Shown here one piece after another: positions 10,157 to 23,256 of a DNA stretch of 64,000 nucleotides. The stretch's first letter is position 1. Each line of letters starts with the position of its first letter. The stretch comes from Hoplostethus atlanticus. Taxonomy: Eukaryota; Chordata; Actinopteri; Trachichthyiformes; Trachichthyidae. A program made the position numbers and the translations under genes. Where the stretch lies: contig JAXDDX010000117.1 in the NCBI GenBank assembly GCA_034670405.1, positions 806,001-870,000 on the forward strand, in the 5' to 3' direction. A model generated the notes under the pieces. It worked only from the letters and a program-made list of their open reading frames with translations, was not told the origin of the DNA and made no database searches.

Positions 10157-10388
10157 GCTTACCCTTGCCGGTATGGTTGGGAGACTAGGTCGGGTTGTAT
10201 GGGGGAGCCGGCAGCAGAGATCAAAAAATACGCTGGTGGAAAAATTGACACGGTCGGATGAAAGAAAAAAAAGAAAAAGAAAATAAACCGAATCTGTAGT
10301 TGTCTGGTGGGATTCGGTGATCTAAAGTTTTAGATGGAGCGAAGTTTAGCGGAGCTGTTTGCAAAACACCGGGCGGCGGCTGTGGCTG
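10157..10388 (-). promoter_or_regulatory. L2 copy 2 5' UTR / internal promoter region
   Basis: About 230 bp upstream of the ORF1 ATG, GC-rich at the outer end. It contains a short hairpin, ACCGAATC (10287-10294) pairing with GATTCGGT (10311-10318), and an A-rich/T-rich stretch at 10261-10285. In LINEs this region normally holds the internal promoter; that role is inferred. Confidence 0.55.
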
Positions 10389-11661
10389 TGGCTTTAGATC
10401 CTTTCACTCGACCGAAACTGCACTCACGAGAGTGGTCAATGATCTTCTGTTAGCTATTGACACCAACTCAACCTCAGCACTATTGCTACTTGATCTGAGC
10501 GCAGCCTTCGACACAATTGACCATACGATACTCTTGAACCGTCTTGAAAATTATATTGGTATCCGGGGATCAGCCCTTTCTTGGTTTAGGTCTTATCTAC
10601 TCGATAGATCACACCACGTCTTTTACAACAACATGACCTCAGAGTGTTGCAATATGGACTTTGGTGTGCCACAAGGCTAGGACCACTACTATTCTCTATC
10701 TCTATGCTACCACTCGGTGGCATCATTCGCAAATTTGGCATTAACTTCCACTGCTACGCCGATGACACCCAAATTTACATACTAGTCAAACCCACCGATA
10801 ATACCCAATTTCAAAAACTAGAGGCCTGCCTATCAGAGGTCAAATGTTGGATGTCCCTAAACTTCCTACTTCTTAATTGCAACAAAACTGAGATGCTGAT
10901 TGTAGGACCAGCTAGACATAGACACTTATTTGAGAATAGTACTCTTAACTTTGATAGTTGTGTAATCTCCCAGAGCCCATACGTTAAAAACCTTGGGGTA
11001 AAATTCAACCCTACCCTCTCATTCGAGTTGCATATTAAGGAGACCACTAAAACAGTGTTTTATCATCTTCGTAATATTGCCAAGATTCGACCCATGCTAA
11101 CAGAGGCAGACGCAGAAATTTTAGTACATGCCTTTGTATCATCCAGAATCGATTATTGCAATGTCCTTTTTTCAGGCTTACCTACTGGGCGCACTAAAAA
11201 ACTACAACTGGTCCAGAATGCTGCTGCCAGAATCCTGACCAAAACTAGGAAATTTGACCATATAACTCATATAATATTGAGTTAACATAATAGGATAGGA
11301 TGGGACATCCTATCGTCATTACACTGGCTACCAATTCAGGCCAGGTGTGACTTTAAGGTGCTTTTACTTAAATAATAATATACTTAAATATACTTAATTA
11401 ATAAATCATTACATGGGATGGCACCGTCCTACTTATCAGATGTGATTAAACCATATAAACCGCCATGCGCCCTCAGATCACAGGATGCTAGCTACCTGTC
11501 TATCCCAGCAGTCAAAAAGAAAACTGCACGTAACAGAGCCTTTTCTTACCGGGCTCCCTATCTCTGGAACAGTCTGCCTGCCTCAATCAGAGAGACAGGC
11601 TCTATCGAAGTCTTTAAGGCTAAAAACCCATTTATTCTCTTTATCATTTGACCAGGCTTGA
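10389..11661 (+). pseudogene. L2 copy 3 ORF2 C-terminal part, frameshifted
   Basis: RT motifs are readable in two frames. A 7-bp deletion (CTGTCCT missing) inside GVPQGSVLGP, near 10676, shifts the frame and brings a TAG. At 11270-11400, two AT-rich insertions of roughly 30-40 bp interrupt the HITPILSSLHWLP and LLTYKSLHG regions. YADD and the C-terminal NSLPASIRE are still visible. Not functional. Confidence 0.88.
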
Positions 11662-12310
11662 GGGAGTGGCTCAGTCTCTTTAGCTCTTTAGTTAGCTCAT
11701 CCTAGCTCAGGGTCCTGCCAATGGATATTAGCATCCTGCCTACATGTCCTATTCTCCTCGTCTGTCTGTGTGAGTGAGAGTGTGTGTATGGGTGTGTGTG
11801 GGTGAGTCTCCTATCTGTTCCAGGCTGCAGCTCGGCGAAGTTGGCATCTGCGTGGTCCCCTACTCCTAGGACGATGCTGACTGAGCGGGCGTTTGCATTC
11901 TCCTATCTGGGCAATGTTGGCGCCTGCGTGGTCCCCTAGTCCTATGATGACACTGACTGAGCTGCTGTTTGCTGTGATGCCGCCCCATCACAGAGGAATT
12001 CATTCATGCATTGTGTATACACTGCTTGCCCAAACTCGGCATCTATTTCACGCCCAACTGTCCTGGTAGGGGGATCCCTCTCTGAGTAGCCCCTCCCAAG
12101 GTTTCTCCCATTTTTTCCTAAAAGTTTTTGTGGGAGTTTTTCCTTGTCCTCTGTGAGGGTCTAAGGTTGGCGGATGTCGTGTACTAACCATTTATTGTTT
12201 CACATGTTGGGCACTGTGAAGCCCTTAGAGACTGTGATTAAGGTGATTAAGGGCTATACAAATAAATGTGATTTGATTTGATTTGATTTGATTTGATTTG
12301 ATTTGATTTG
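10389..12310 (+). mobile_element. L2 LINE copy 3, right piece with complete 3' end
   Basis: It continues the piece at 5851-5936, starting in the RT domain ([14 protein letters not shown]). It runs through the ORF2 C-terminus (stop near 11659-11661), an approximately 650-bp 3' UTR and a tail of about eight GATTT units. The 3' end RNA-like sequence (GGGCACTGTGAAGCCCTTAG) is shared with copy 2. Confidence 0.93.
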
Positions 12311-12312
12311 AT
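12262..12312 (+). repeat. (GATTT)n tail of L2 copy 3
   Basis: About eight tandem GATTT units directly follow the L2 3' UTR, the usual pentamer tail of this L2 lineage. The same tail in reverse complement ends copy 2 at about 5932-5952. Confidence 0.9.
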
Positions 12313-12600
12313 TCATATTCTGCGGGCCGGGTGGGAAGCTTTGGCGGGCCGGATGTGGCCCACGGGCCGCCAGTTGACGATCCATGGCCTAGAATAAGCA
12401 TTAGTTACCTAACAGGTTATTTCTCTTTATCAATGTATCTATAGTATGTGGATGTAATATCAACTAACAACCATCCCAACTAATGTACCAAAACTGTTGT
12501 GATACACTGAGTTATTTGGATGCTAATGAATCAGAAACCGGAGACTTAACTAACTTAAATATTAACTTAACTTAAATATAAAATGCTACCTCAGGCTGAC
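12313..12600. mobile_element. Possible hAT terminal remnant, then unassigned sequence
   Basis: GGGCCGGATGTGGCCCACGG and CCGCCAGTTGAC (12346-12376) resemble the GC-rich subterminal end common to vertebrate hAT elements. No partner end or target duplication was found. The remaining ~200 bases show nothing. Confidence 0.3.
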
Positions 12601-12870
12601 CCTTCTCACCCTGGACACTTCCTTTTTGAACCTCTCCCCTCTGGCAAGAGGCGGCGGTCAAAACCTCTCGTCAATTGAACAGCTTCTTTCCCATGGCAGT
12701 GGGGCTCACAAACAAAGCCCCTGACATTAGCGATAGCTAATGGCAGTAGCCCGACACACACAACTCCCCACCCCAAACACACGCACACACACACCCCCTG
12801 TACTTATGCTTACTTACTTACTTATTTATTTGTTATGTATATATTGAGTGACTTTATTTAATTGTTGTGT
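12601..12870 (+). mobile_element. Degraded LINE 3' end
   Basis: Two overlapping frames read PGHFLFEPLPSGKRRRSKPL and NSFFPMAVGLTNKAPD. This matches the usual C-terminus of CR1/Rex-group LINE ORF2 proteins (LPSGRRxR ... NSFFPQAV) with an indel between them. CA-rich and TTAC-rich low-complexity tracts follow. The 5' part is missing. Confidence 0.5.
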
Positions 12871-13426
12871 CTGTCTACCTTTAGCTTTTTTGTTTTTTAA
12901 TGCACCATCACCGAGTCAAATTAGTATCACCAACCAAAACACGTTTGAACAACAACAGCTCTAACTCTTCTAACTCTTTTAGAAATAACTTGGGGAAACC
13001 CTAATTAGTGGCATTATGCCTGTAAAACAGGCACACCACTGTGGCATTAGAGAAAGATGAGACTGCTGCATTCAATATCTCATACTTGTAATTTGGTTTG
13101 ACAAAAAAACAACAACACATAACAGACTTAACACATTGAATTTGTTGCAATTAATTGGGACATGCGACTTGAGCCCATTATGAAAGTTCATTGTAAATAG
13201 GGAGATGCTTTTTGGGAAAACTTTTAGACAAAGCAACAAAGTTCTTGATGTTCCTCTGGGATATTATTATTAGAAGTCTGTAATTTCATAAGGAATTTTT
13301 ACATTGGAATAGCAATTTCTCAGTGTCAAAAATTCCTCAGGGTCAAAGTTTCCGTAGAGGTACCCGCAGTCTCCCATCAACTTTGACTATTAATCCTAAC
13401 TGTTACAGTGTGATGATGATGATATC
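12871..13426. other. Intergenic sequence, no feature seen
   Basis: AT-rich and without a recognisable gene or repeat family. Confidence 0.4.
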
Positions 13427-13465
13427 TCATAAATGTTGTAATAAGATGTTCTTATTACATCGATT

Positions 13466-13665
13466 TTCAACATCAGTTTTAATGAGATGTTAACAGTTCT
13501 AATAAAGATGTTTAATAAGATGTTTTAAGAATTTCACTAAAAAGTTTTAATAGGATGTGCTAACAGTTTTTATAATATGTTCTGACATTTTCAATGAGAT
13601 GTTACAACAGTCTTAATACATTTTTTCAAAAAAATGTAATAAATGTTTTAACAGTTTTAAGGGTT
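13466..13665 (+). repeat. Degenerate ~22-bp AT-rich tandem repeat upstream of tm9sf2
   Basis: Variants of TTTTAATGAGATGTTAACAG recur about every 22 bases, for example TTTTAATAGGATGTGCTAACAG-like and TTTCAATGAGATGTTACAACAG-like units. The array ends about 185 bp before the tm9sf2 ATG. Confidence 0.55.
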
Positions 13666-13849
13666 AATTCTAACTGCCCTCCAGCATCCCACAATGCTCC
13701 TCTCCATGAAGCACGACTTCCGGCAGGTGACGTGTCTGCCTGCTGCGGGACGGGATGCTGGCTGTCCGGCCAACGAATGTCAGGTGCTGTGTAAGCTGTA
13801 GACAAGAGCAGATATCTGGGTAAATCCGTGGTGAAGAGTCGGCGCGAAG
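13666..13849 (+). promoter_or_regulatory. tm9sf2: tm9sf2 5' UTR / proximal promoter region
   Basis: This is a more GC- and CpG-rich stretch than its surroundings, without an evident TATA box. An in-frame TGA at 13832-13834, 18 nt before the ATG, rules out an N-terminal extension in this exon. The transcription start cannot be placed from sequence alone. Confidence 0.45.
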
Positions 13850-13966
13850 ATGTTGCTGTGTCTGCTGGGAGCAGCACTGCTGGCCGGAGCGACGGGCTTC
13901 TACCTTCCCGGTCTGGCACCTGTCAGCTTCTGTGAGCCAGGAAAAGACCAAGTACCAGACTGCAAG
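13850..13966 (+). CDS. tm9sf2: tm9sf2 exon 1 (coding part)
   Basis: Residues 1-39, phase 0 at the donor [25 protein letters not shown] is the signal peptide, with cleavage likely before FYLPGLAP. Confidence 0.95.
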
Positions 13967-16900
13967 GTAAACACAGAATATAACTAACTAACTGCACAAC
14001 GAACAGATGATATAACTTACTTACTATAGAATTAACGCATAACACCAGTATGTAACCAACCGAGAGGCATTACTTGTCAAAAACAACCCTAAATATCCGA
14101 GCCAGCTAGCCTTAGTGTTAGCAAACAAAGCTAACGCGAAAGGACATGCTAATGCTAACTAGCTAGCTAGATAGCTAGCCAAAACAGCCAGCTGTTTCTC
14201 CTCTAAAACATTCCTCACAATTGTATTGGATACAATCTGGATGCCCAGTATGACAGACTGGCTGCTGGCTTCCCAGTTAATATAGAACCGCGGTTCACAT
14301 GGGACAATATGGGAGGGGGAAATGAAGGAGTAATGCTGTCCCCACTCAACACCTATGTTATATTAGTTTTATTGAAACTTGTGAAATTAGCTCATCGCAG
14401 CAGCAAAGTAATAGGATACACCAAAGAAATAGTGCAAATTGGGTGGGGAACCAACATTTCTACCACTCAGACATATCAAGTATGAAAATTTAAAAAAATA
14501 AATAAATAAAAAAAATAAAGTATGGAACTACGGTTGAGGTGCGAACTGTATGAATGTGTAGCATTCAACTGTAGGTAGGCATGAGAACTAGTCACCAGAA
14601 ATCCTAAGTGCATTTCCTTCCTAAACAAGCATCTAAGAGCATAACCAGTGCTAAGGTAAAAGAGCAATGAGTTATCTACCTACTTTTTATTTAAACAGTT
14701 GAGACAAATAAGTGAAGCAAATAAACAAGAGCTAAGACAAATAAGTGAAGCATATAAGGAAGTGCTAAGAGGAAGGGTCAGGATAGTGTTTGTTAAAGGG
14801 GTGGGTTTTAAGCCTGCGACGAAAGATGGGCAGTGACTCTTCTGTCCTGACATCAGTGGGGAGTTCATTCCACCACTGTGGGGCCAGGACAGAGAAGAGC
14901 CGTGACCGTGTAGATGGGGCCTCTGAGTGACGGGGCAACCCGTCGCCTCGAGGCAGCAGAGCAAAGTGGTCGGGCGGGGGTGTAGGCTTGACCATAACCT
15001 GGTGGTAGGAAGGAGCTGTTCTTTTTACTGCCCTATAGGCTAGCACCAGAGTCTTAAACTGGATGCAAGCTGCTACAGGGAGCAAGTGTAAAGAACGGAG
15101 AAGGGTAGTTGTGTGGGAGAACTTGGGGCGGTTGAACACCAGACGAGCTGCAGCTTTCTGAACAAGCGCAGATTCCTTGCAGTCCGAGTTGACACCACAG
15201 CATTGCCAATGGTGATGGTCAGATCTCGGTGCGGGCAACCCTTCCACGGGAGGAACACCAGCTCAGTCTTGTCCAGGTTGAGCTTCAGGTGGTGCATTGA
15301 CATCCACTCCGAGATGTCTCTCCACTTGTGTGTCAGAGGGGGCTCGAGGGTGGAGATGGAGATGGCTCAAGTGTGGAGAGGAGGATTTGGTGGTTCACTG
15401 TGTCAGAACGCTGCAGACAGGTCCAGGAGTATCAGGACGGAGGAGAGAGAATTCGCTCTAGGGTTTCTTGAAAAGACCACAAATCTCTGTTGACTTTACC
15501 TGGATAAATAAAAGTTAAAAACTAACCCTGGGACAGACGTTGTGACGTTATGTCGACCCACCAACCTAGTCTAAACATTTGTCATATCTGTCATTCTTTA
15601 AAATGAGTAGTCATCTGTCCTTGCAGGAGCCAATAAAATTAACTCATTGTGCAAGAGAGTCAAGGTCAACTCTCCAGTCTTTTTATTTCAGTCCAAACCT
15701 GTGGCTGATTAAATAAAACCGGGATGTCTACAGGTTTTGAAATATCTTATAATGCGTTGAATTTGATTATCTATATTGAAGACCTCAAAAGTCCTTGAAT
15801 ACTGTATACAGTCTTTTAATTTTAGAGGTCTTAAAACGTTGCTGAACTGCTATGTTTCCCTATATTAATACATGGCAAAAAGTAATAAAATAGTCAGTGT
15901 TGAAGCAGGCCTCATTTAGCCAATTTTAAATGAATAATGTTAAGCCTGAACACATTCATCTCGACCAAAAAGTGTGTGTGCACCCTATAGGGTCACTGTG
16001 TCAAAAACCTCACCTGTTGTCTCTGCCCTGTCACGCGCTGGTTGAGTGCAGGAATCAAAATGAACAGCTTGAGTCTGTCATGGCTTAAACATTGTATTTC
16101 AATGCATTGCCTTTCCATCTACCTCAAGGCCTTTTCCTTGTACAATATTTTTCAATGCTCTTCTGAGGAAACAAAAGATAAATGCACAGGGAAAGATTTC
16201 ACTTTCTATACATTGACCAGCTGTCCTCACATTCATTTTGATGCTGAATTTGGTCTTATACTTAATTCTAACTGGCTTGAAATGTCTGCATTAAAACTTG
16301 GCGACGTCTTGAAAACCTCTTGTGAAACCTGCCACTAATTAGATGATGTCTATCCCAGTAACCACTCATGTATCAATGCTCCAGTCAGCTGCAGCTCTGT
16401 CACAGAAATCACTAGTTTACATTTAGTTTTGACTGTTTGAGTCTGAGCCGGTTATGTCTGCCTCATTTCCATTCTGTCTTTCTTCCCATTCAACCCTCCA
16501 GCAGTGATTACCAGTGCAGAATAACACTGATAACTCCATAAGATACCAATTATTTCTCTACCCACCAACTTTACTTTGGTACATTCTACCTTTTGTACAC
16601 TGTGCTGAAAGTGAAAGACAGATTAATATAGAACACAATCAAACTAATATACCTGGAAAAGCAGCAAAACACAAAAGTGTGGCTGAAACTAAGAGAAAAA
16701 TAACATCATCTTGGTCAGTTTAGCTATTGTGCTGCCTTCCAGTGCTGTTAGCAGTATTGTAATTATGAGTTAAGTGCACATGAACGACCCATCAATTTTC
16801 TATGGTCCCTGAGTTGCTGAGATGTTGACCTTTAGGGTGTAAAGCGCATGGAAGACTGATGGTAAAATGATGTATGTTTTATTATATTTTATGTATCATA

Positions 16901-19900
16901 ATTTCATTCTATGAAAAATAGGCCCTATTTTTAGTAATACTTTGTTCTTAGTACAGAAGTAGCTACTCACATTGATTGTACAGGGCTTCAGTATGAGGAA
17001 GCATCTTAGTGAGTGCACATACCAACTACATTCCCTATCAATGCATGACTATTGTCTGACGTTATACTATTGACCTCTCATAGTCCCTGTCTTGTCTCTC
17101 TTCACTAAAAGACAATGAAAAGGGTTTTCCCTGTCTCAGAAAAAGGCTTTGGTGCTCTATACCATGAACTTGGACCCTTGTTGTTTGGGACCACCAATTG
17201 GCTCTAACTAACTTTTAATGCTAAAGTGGCTTGATCATATGTAGGCTATTATAGCAAAATAGTTTAAAGGTGTTTGACAAACATAATACAAAATATAAAT
17301 AATTTATTTATAATAATATAAATAAATAATATATATTCCTAATTTTGACTGTATGCTATTGATTGATGCAGTTTTTTGTTGATTAACTATATGATTATGC
17401 TAGAAAGTGAATTATAAGTGCTTTTCCTCTATTCTGATTGTTTTAGAACATTTAGTTAATAATTGAACAATACGAAACTTGCACAGTGAAGCAGAATTGA
17501 ACAAGGCAGGAAGCAAAACACACTACTAAAAGATATAGCCGTTCTATTATCCATCATTAGGCAATATAAAATTGAGGTAGGTCTGATGTATTTTATCTGA
17601 AGTATTTTACAAAAGAAACTGAGACTGTGTTTGGATAAATATTTGGTTGTTCACATTTTGTTCACACTGTTGGAGGCTGTTGGCGCATCTCTGTCTCTCT
17701 CACTCACACACACACACATTACATTACATTACAGTCATTTAGCAGACGCTTTTATCCAAAGCGACTTACAATAAGTGCATTCAACATAGGTAGGCAAGAA
17801 AACTACTAGTCACCAGAAATCGTAAGTGCATTTCCTTCCTAAACAAGCAACTAAGAGCATAACTAGTGTTAAGGTAAGAGTGCAATAAGTTAGCAACCTA
17901 CTATATCTTAAACAAATGAGACAAATAAGAGAATCAAATAAACAAGAGCTAAGACAAATAAGTGAACCAAATAAGCAAGAGCTAAGACAAATAAGTGTAT
18001 CAAATGAACAAGAGCCAATAAACAAGAGCTCAGACACATAATTGACGACAAATAGGCAAGGCTAAGAGGAAGAGTCAGGGTAGTGTTTCCTGAAGAGGTG
18101 GGTTTTCAGCCTGCGGCGAAAGATGGGCAGCGACTCTGCTGTCCTGACACACACACAGACACACACAGGCTCTGCGGGTATTTAGCAAATGAGTCTGCTA
18201 TTACATTTTGGTCTGCTATTCAAATGGCCCCAGTGACTGGAGTGAAAAGTTAAACAATTTACCAGCCACTGTAGATAAGAATAAAACAAAATATGACCGA
18301 ATAGAACCAGTGAAGGCTGGGTGGAGGTCATCCTGCTGAGTGATGCTAAGACTCCTCTCAGTGGAGTTTATAAGGTTGGTGTTGACAAGCACATAACGTC
18401 TGCTGATCTGTTTTCCTAACACCTGTCCTGTTCTGTTGTCTTCTAGTCAACCATCGAGCTGTTTGTGAACAGGCTGGATTCAGTGGAGTCAGTCCTGCCA
18501 TACGAGTACACTGCGTAAGTAGCCAGTAGTACAACTGTGTGTTTGTTTAAGTGTCTTTGTAGTGTTATTGCAATACATCTCCTCTTGTCTTATTCCATCT
18601 GCATACACAATCTCCTGCCCTGTGCAGGAGAGCATTTTAGTTAATATTATTATTGCTCCAAATTAAACCTGCACTTTGTAACTTTAGTAACTTTTGTAAT
18701 TTAGTCGTTGGTGGCCAGTATTAGTAAAGGTAACTGTTTGCAGCATTGTTACCAGCTTCAGTTAGCTTTGCTTTTGGGGAAATCCACCTTTCGTTAACTA
18801 TATTAAATATTGTATCAGGAAATTCTGCAGGAGAATATCAGGGTAATGGTCTGTCAGAGTCCTGACCTTAATTCCATTGAAATGTTGTGGCATGACCTGA
18901 AGCAAGACAAGACATCCCAAAAATATCAATGAGCTGGAACAGTTCTGTAAGGAGGAATGGTCCAAAATATGGCCTATTTGTCTCTGGTGTAAACACTTGC
19001 CAATAACTGTCATAGGACCAACTGGTAACTAGCTGCCAATGCCTGTTGACAGATTGCAGTCACTAAATTCCTCAGTGTGACTGTCAGCTCAATGACTCCA
19101 CTGGTCTTATTATGAGTAAACAGATGAGATACATTGAAGGAGGATGCCAAATTGTTATGTTGACATTTGAAAATATAGGAAACATCTCTCTTTATTTAAG
19201 TTGATCTTCTTTTCAATCTATACTTTTAACAGCAATTGAGAATGTATAAAAGTAGGTGGTCCTCTACAGTAGCCATTTTTAAATACCCTGCCCAAGATTC
19301 AAGATTCAAGAACTTTATTTGTCACATACACACGGGGTGTGTAGTGAAATGAAAGTGGCAATGCTCAACGGGAATGTGCAAAAGGCAACAGTACACAGTA
19401 TTTACAATAAAAAAACCACAATATTTACAGTATTACAGTAATTACAGTAAGAGCTCTTATATATAAAAAAAACAACACAATATATACAGTAAGAGCACTT
19501 TGGAAATGAAAATATAGTAGTAAGGGAAATTGTATGAATGTAATATACTATAAATTATGTGTAGTCTTTACCTAAGTGTGTGTGTGCATAAGAGGGGCAG
19601 TGTGTGTGTCTTGGTGGGGGCCCTGGTGAGGTCAGAGTTCACAGTCCTGATGGCCTGAGGAAAGAAACTCCGTCTCAGTCTCTCTGTTTTGGCAGCGTGA
19701 CTACGGAGGCGCTTGCCTGACCGCAGCAGCTGAAACAGTCCGTTGTTGGGGTGGTGAGGATCCTTCATGATCCTGCAGGCTCTGGTTCTGCACCTCCTGG
19801 TGTACAAGTCCTGCAGGGTGGGGAGTGTAATTCCAATAGTGCGCTCGGCCGAACGCACTACTCTCTGCAGAGCCTTCCTGTCCTGAGCGGAGCTGTTGCC

Positions 19901-22900
19901 AAACCAGGCAGTGATGCTTCCTGTCAGGATGCTCTCCACAGCTCCAGAGTAGAAGGACTGAAGGATCCTCCGGGAGACTTTGAATTTCCTCAGCTGCCTG
20001 AGGTGGTAAAGGCGCTGCCTCGCCTTTCTCACCAGAGTGTCAGTGTGTGTGGACCATGTCAGATCTTCGGTGATGTGGACTCCCAGGTATTTATACCTGC
20101 TCACCCTCTCCACAGTAGTCCCATTAATCCCCAGTGGTGAGTACGTCCTCTGTTGTTGTGTCCTCCTAAAGTCCACAATCAGCTCCTTAGTTTTGGTGAC
20201 ATTCAGGAGGAGGCTGTTGTCCTGGCACCAGAGTGACAGATCAGCAACTTCCTCCAGGTAGGCCTTCTCGTCGTTGTTGGAGATCAGGCCCACCACCACT
20301 GTGTCATCCGCAAACTTAATGATGGTGTTGGAGCTGAACCTGGCCACACAGTCATGTGTGTACAGGGAGTACAATAGGGGGCTGAGGACGCAACCCTGGG
20401 GGGATCCTGTGTTCAGGGTGAGGGGGTTGGAGGTGTGTCTACCCACCCTGACCACCTGGGGCCTGGCGGTCAGGAAGTCCAGGATCCAGGCACACAGGGG
20501 GGTGTTCAGTCCCAGCTCAATCAACTTGCCAGCCAGTCTGGTGGGGACTATGGTATTGAAAGCTGAACTATAGTCAATGAACAGCAGTCTCACATAGCCC
20601 CCCTTCCGGCTGTCCAGATGAGAGAGTGTGGTGTGCAGTACCTGGGAGACAGCATCATCCGTGGATCTGTTGGGACGATAAGCAAACTGCAGCGGGTCCA
20701 TGGAGCAAGGGAGGAAGGCGCAGATGTAGTCCTTAATCAGCCTCTCGAAGCATTTCATGACCACCGAGGTGAGGGCCACCGGTCGGTAGTCATTCAAGCA
20801 TGCTGGAGAAGCATTCTTGGGCACAGGGACAATAGTGGATCTCTTGAAGCAGGCGGGGACCACAGACTCAGCCAGGGAGATGTTGAATATAGTGGTGAAC
20901 ACTGGAGCTAGCTGATTAGCACAGGTCTTCAGTACTCGCCCAGATATGCCATCTGGACCAGCAGCTTTCCTGGTGTTCACCCTCGTCAGAGCCCTCCTCA
21001 CACTGTGCTCGGTCACAGAGAGTGTGTGTTCATCCCCAGCGGTAGAACTCACTCCGGCTGCGCTAACGGTGATGTTGTTAGCCGGCGAGCTAGCGCTGTT
21101 GTTGCTAGCCTCAAACCGTGCATAGAATGAATTCAGGTCCTCCGCTAGGGATGCGTCGGCACTCACAATTGCGGGGGGTCTGCCCTGGTAGTCCGTTATA
21201 GTCCGTAGCCCCTGCCATAGGCGTCTGGTGTCGCGCTGCTCCATCTGCGACTCCACTCTGTCCCTATACCTCCTCTTGGCCTCCTTCACCGCCCAGAATG
21301 ACTGGCTCCAGATTAGTGCCTTTGCTGCCCCCTTGTGGATAAGTGCTTTCTAACCTCATACAGGTTCAAGGAAGCTGGCCCATGTGCTCATTTACTCAGT
21401 GTAATCTCTAGTGGGGAATAAAGGTGTCCTGTAATTCAGCGTAATCTAGGCTGAACTCACACCCTCTACTTACTAAATATCTGTCTGTCCAGGTTTGACT
21501 TCTGCTCAGACAAAACAGAGAAACGTCCGTCAGAGAATCTGGGCCAGGTTCTGTTTGGAGAGAGAATCGAACCCTCACCCTACAAGGTAATGCACAAAAC
21601 AGTATTTATTTCAGTTGAATGATATGTTACAGCCGTTCCTTTTTCTTCTGATTTATTCCATGTTATGGATGCTTGGTCATGCTTTGGGAAACCCCAGCCC
21701 GAGCACCAACTATGTCTGTTCGTCTTGCCCGCTGAGCAAACTAAGCCGTCAGGTTCCTGAGCAGTTAGGTGTGGGAATGCTGAACATTCATTTGTTAATG
21801 CTGATGTTTGCCATGTTTGGCCCCTCTACAAATCTATGTATGGGAAACACTGATTAAAGTAGCCTAGTTGTGAATAATGTGTTTTACTTATTAACTTTGT
21901 TCTATACTTGAAAATGATAATGTGATGCACTTGACACTGATTTTTGGATCCTGCTCTTCTCTCTTGACTGTTCTTTATACTGTTCCTCCGCTGAACTGAA
22001 GTCCTCGTGATTTGTTTTATAGCAGCACAATTACATTCATTTTAGGGTTTGTCTTAACGATATAATCATCCTAAAAATGACTACAAATCCATATTTGTAA
22101 TGCTGATTTTAAAATCTTCCCAGGAGACCATGTCCCCAGACGCCACTAGAAAAAACCCTGATGAGTTTGCATCCCCGAAAGCATTTTAAGTCTTAAATTC
22201 AGTTTTAGATGTCTGAAAAAAATATTTCTGATGGGAATTCAGTCCAGTCATACAGACATATAATCTGGAATTGGTCTTCATTTTAACCAGCCTTGAAAAG
22301 GTCTTAAAAGTCTTACATTTTAAGTGATGGAACTTGAAGACAAACTTTTTAAGAAGTTTAAAACAAATAATAATAATAATAATTATAATAATAATTTCAG
22401 TATTCTACTTTAATATTTGCATGATACAGAAGTCTTGTTCTTCATACAGCACCCACTGTGCCAATGACAAAGCACACACACACACACACACATACATGGT
22501 AACAGTTTGTCCTGTGTTTTAGTTTGAGTTTAAGAACACGGAGGTGTGCAAGCCTGTGTGCACCAAGACCTACAACACCAACAACCTGTCAGACAAAGCC
22601 AACCTGGACTTCCTCAAGAAAGGCATGCTGCTCAATTACCAGCATCACTGGTAGGTAACACACACACACACACACACACACACTCTCAAGAGTGCGTAAA
22701 CTACAATTTAGTTAGTTAGTTTGGTTGCTCAGATTTAGTTAATATGGCAAACCATTGTTCACCTCCACGATACATATGCTCACGTTTTTGGATAGAGAAA
22801 TTTCGTTACGCGATATATCGTTACACCCCTAGAGTTCTTGTAGAATCTATACCAATGTGCACTGAAGCTGTTCTCGTGGTCCAGTGCCCTATCAAGACTA

Positions 22901-23195
22901 ACTTTGTGTTGACACTGTGAGGCTTGATGGCACAGGCAAATGTTGTTAAATAGCCCAAAAGGGTCCAGCTGCAGACCTCCACTCTCATCACCCTAGTTCT
23001 GTGAGCCAATGGGGTTTGAGACCTCCACTCTCAGTACCCTTCTGTGAGCCAATGGGGTTGAGCATGAGTAGTGGGGTGGGGCTCATCACCCTCAGAGCAG
23101 AGCTCCACCCACCTCCGGGCTCATCACCCTCACTATACTGTATTGTATTTTCTTTCAGAAGTCTATAAATATATGAAGACACTATATATATATAT

Positions 23196-23256
<61 letters not shown>

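Larger units (their letters stand above)
5937..10388 (-). mobile_element. Full-length L2-clade LINE (copy 2), inserted into L2 copy 3
   Basis: About 4.45 kb, read right to left: a 5' UTR (about 10157-10388), ORF1 (9248-10156), an 82-nt gap, ORF2 (open 6061-9165), a short 3' UTR and a GATTT-repeat tail. Both reading frames are open, which points to a young insertion. The insertion splits copy 3 within one codon region and leaves no obvious target-site duplication. The 3' UTR is only about 126 bp against about 650 bp in copy 3. Confidence 0.93.

Noticed and set aside
13626-13951. Antisense open frames over the tm9sf2 promoter and exon 1
   Set aside because: They overlap a well-supported coding exon on the other strand and carry no domain.
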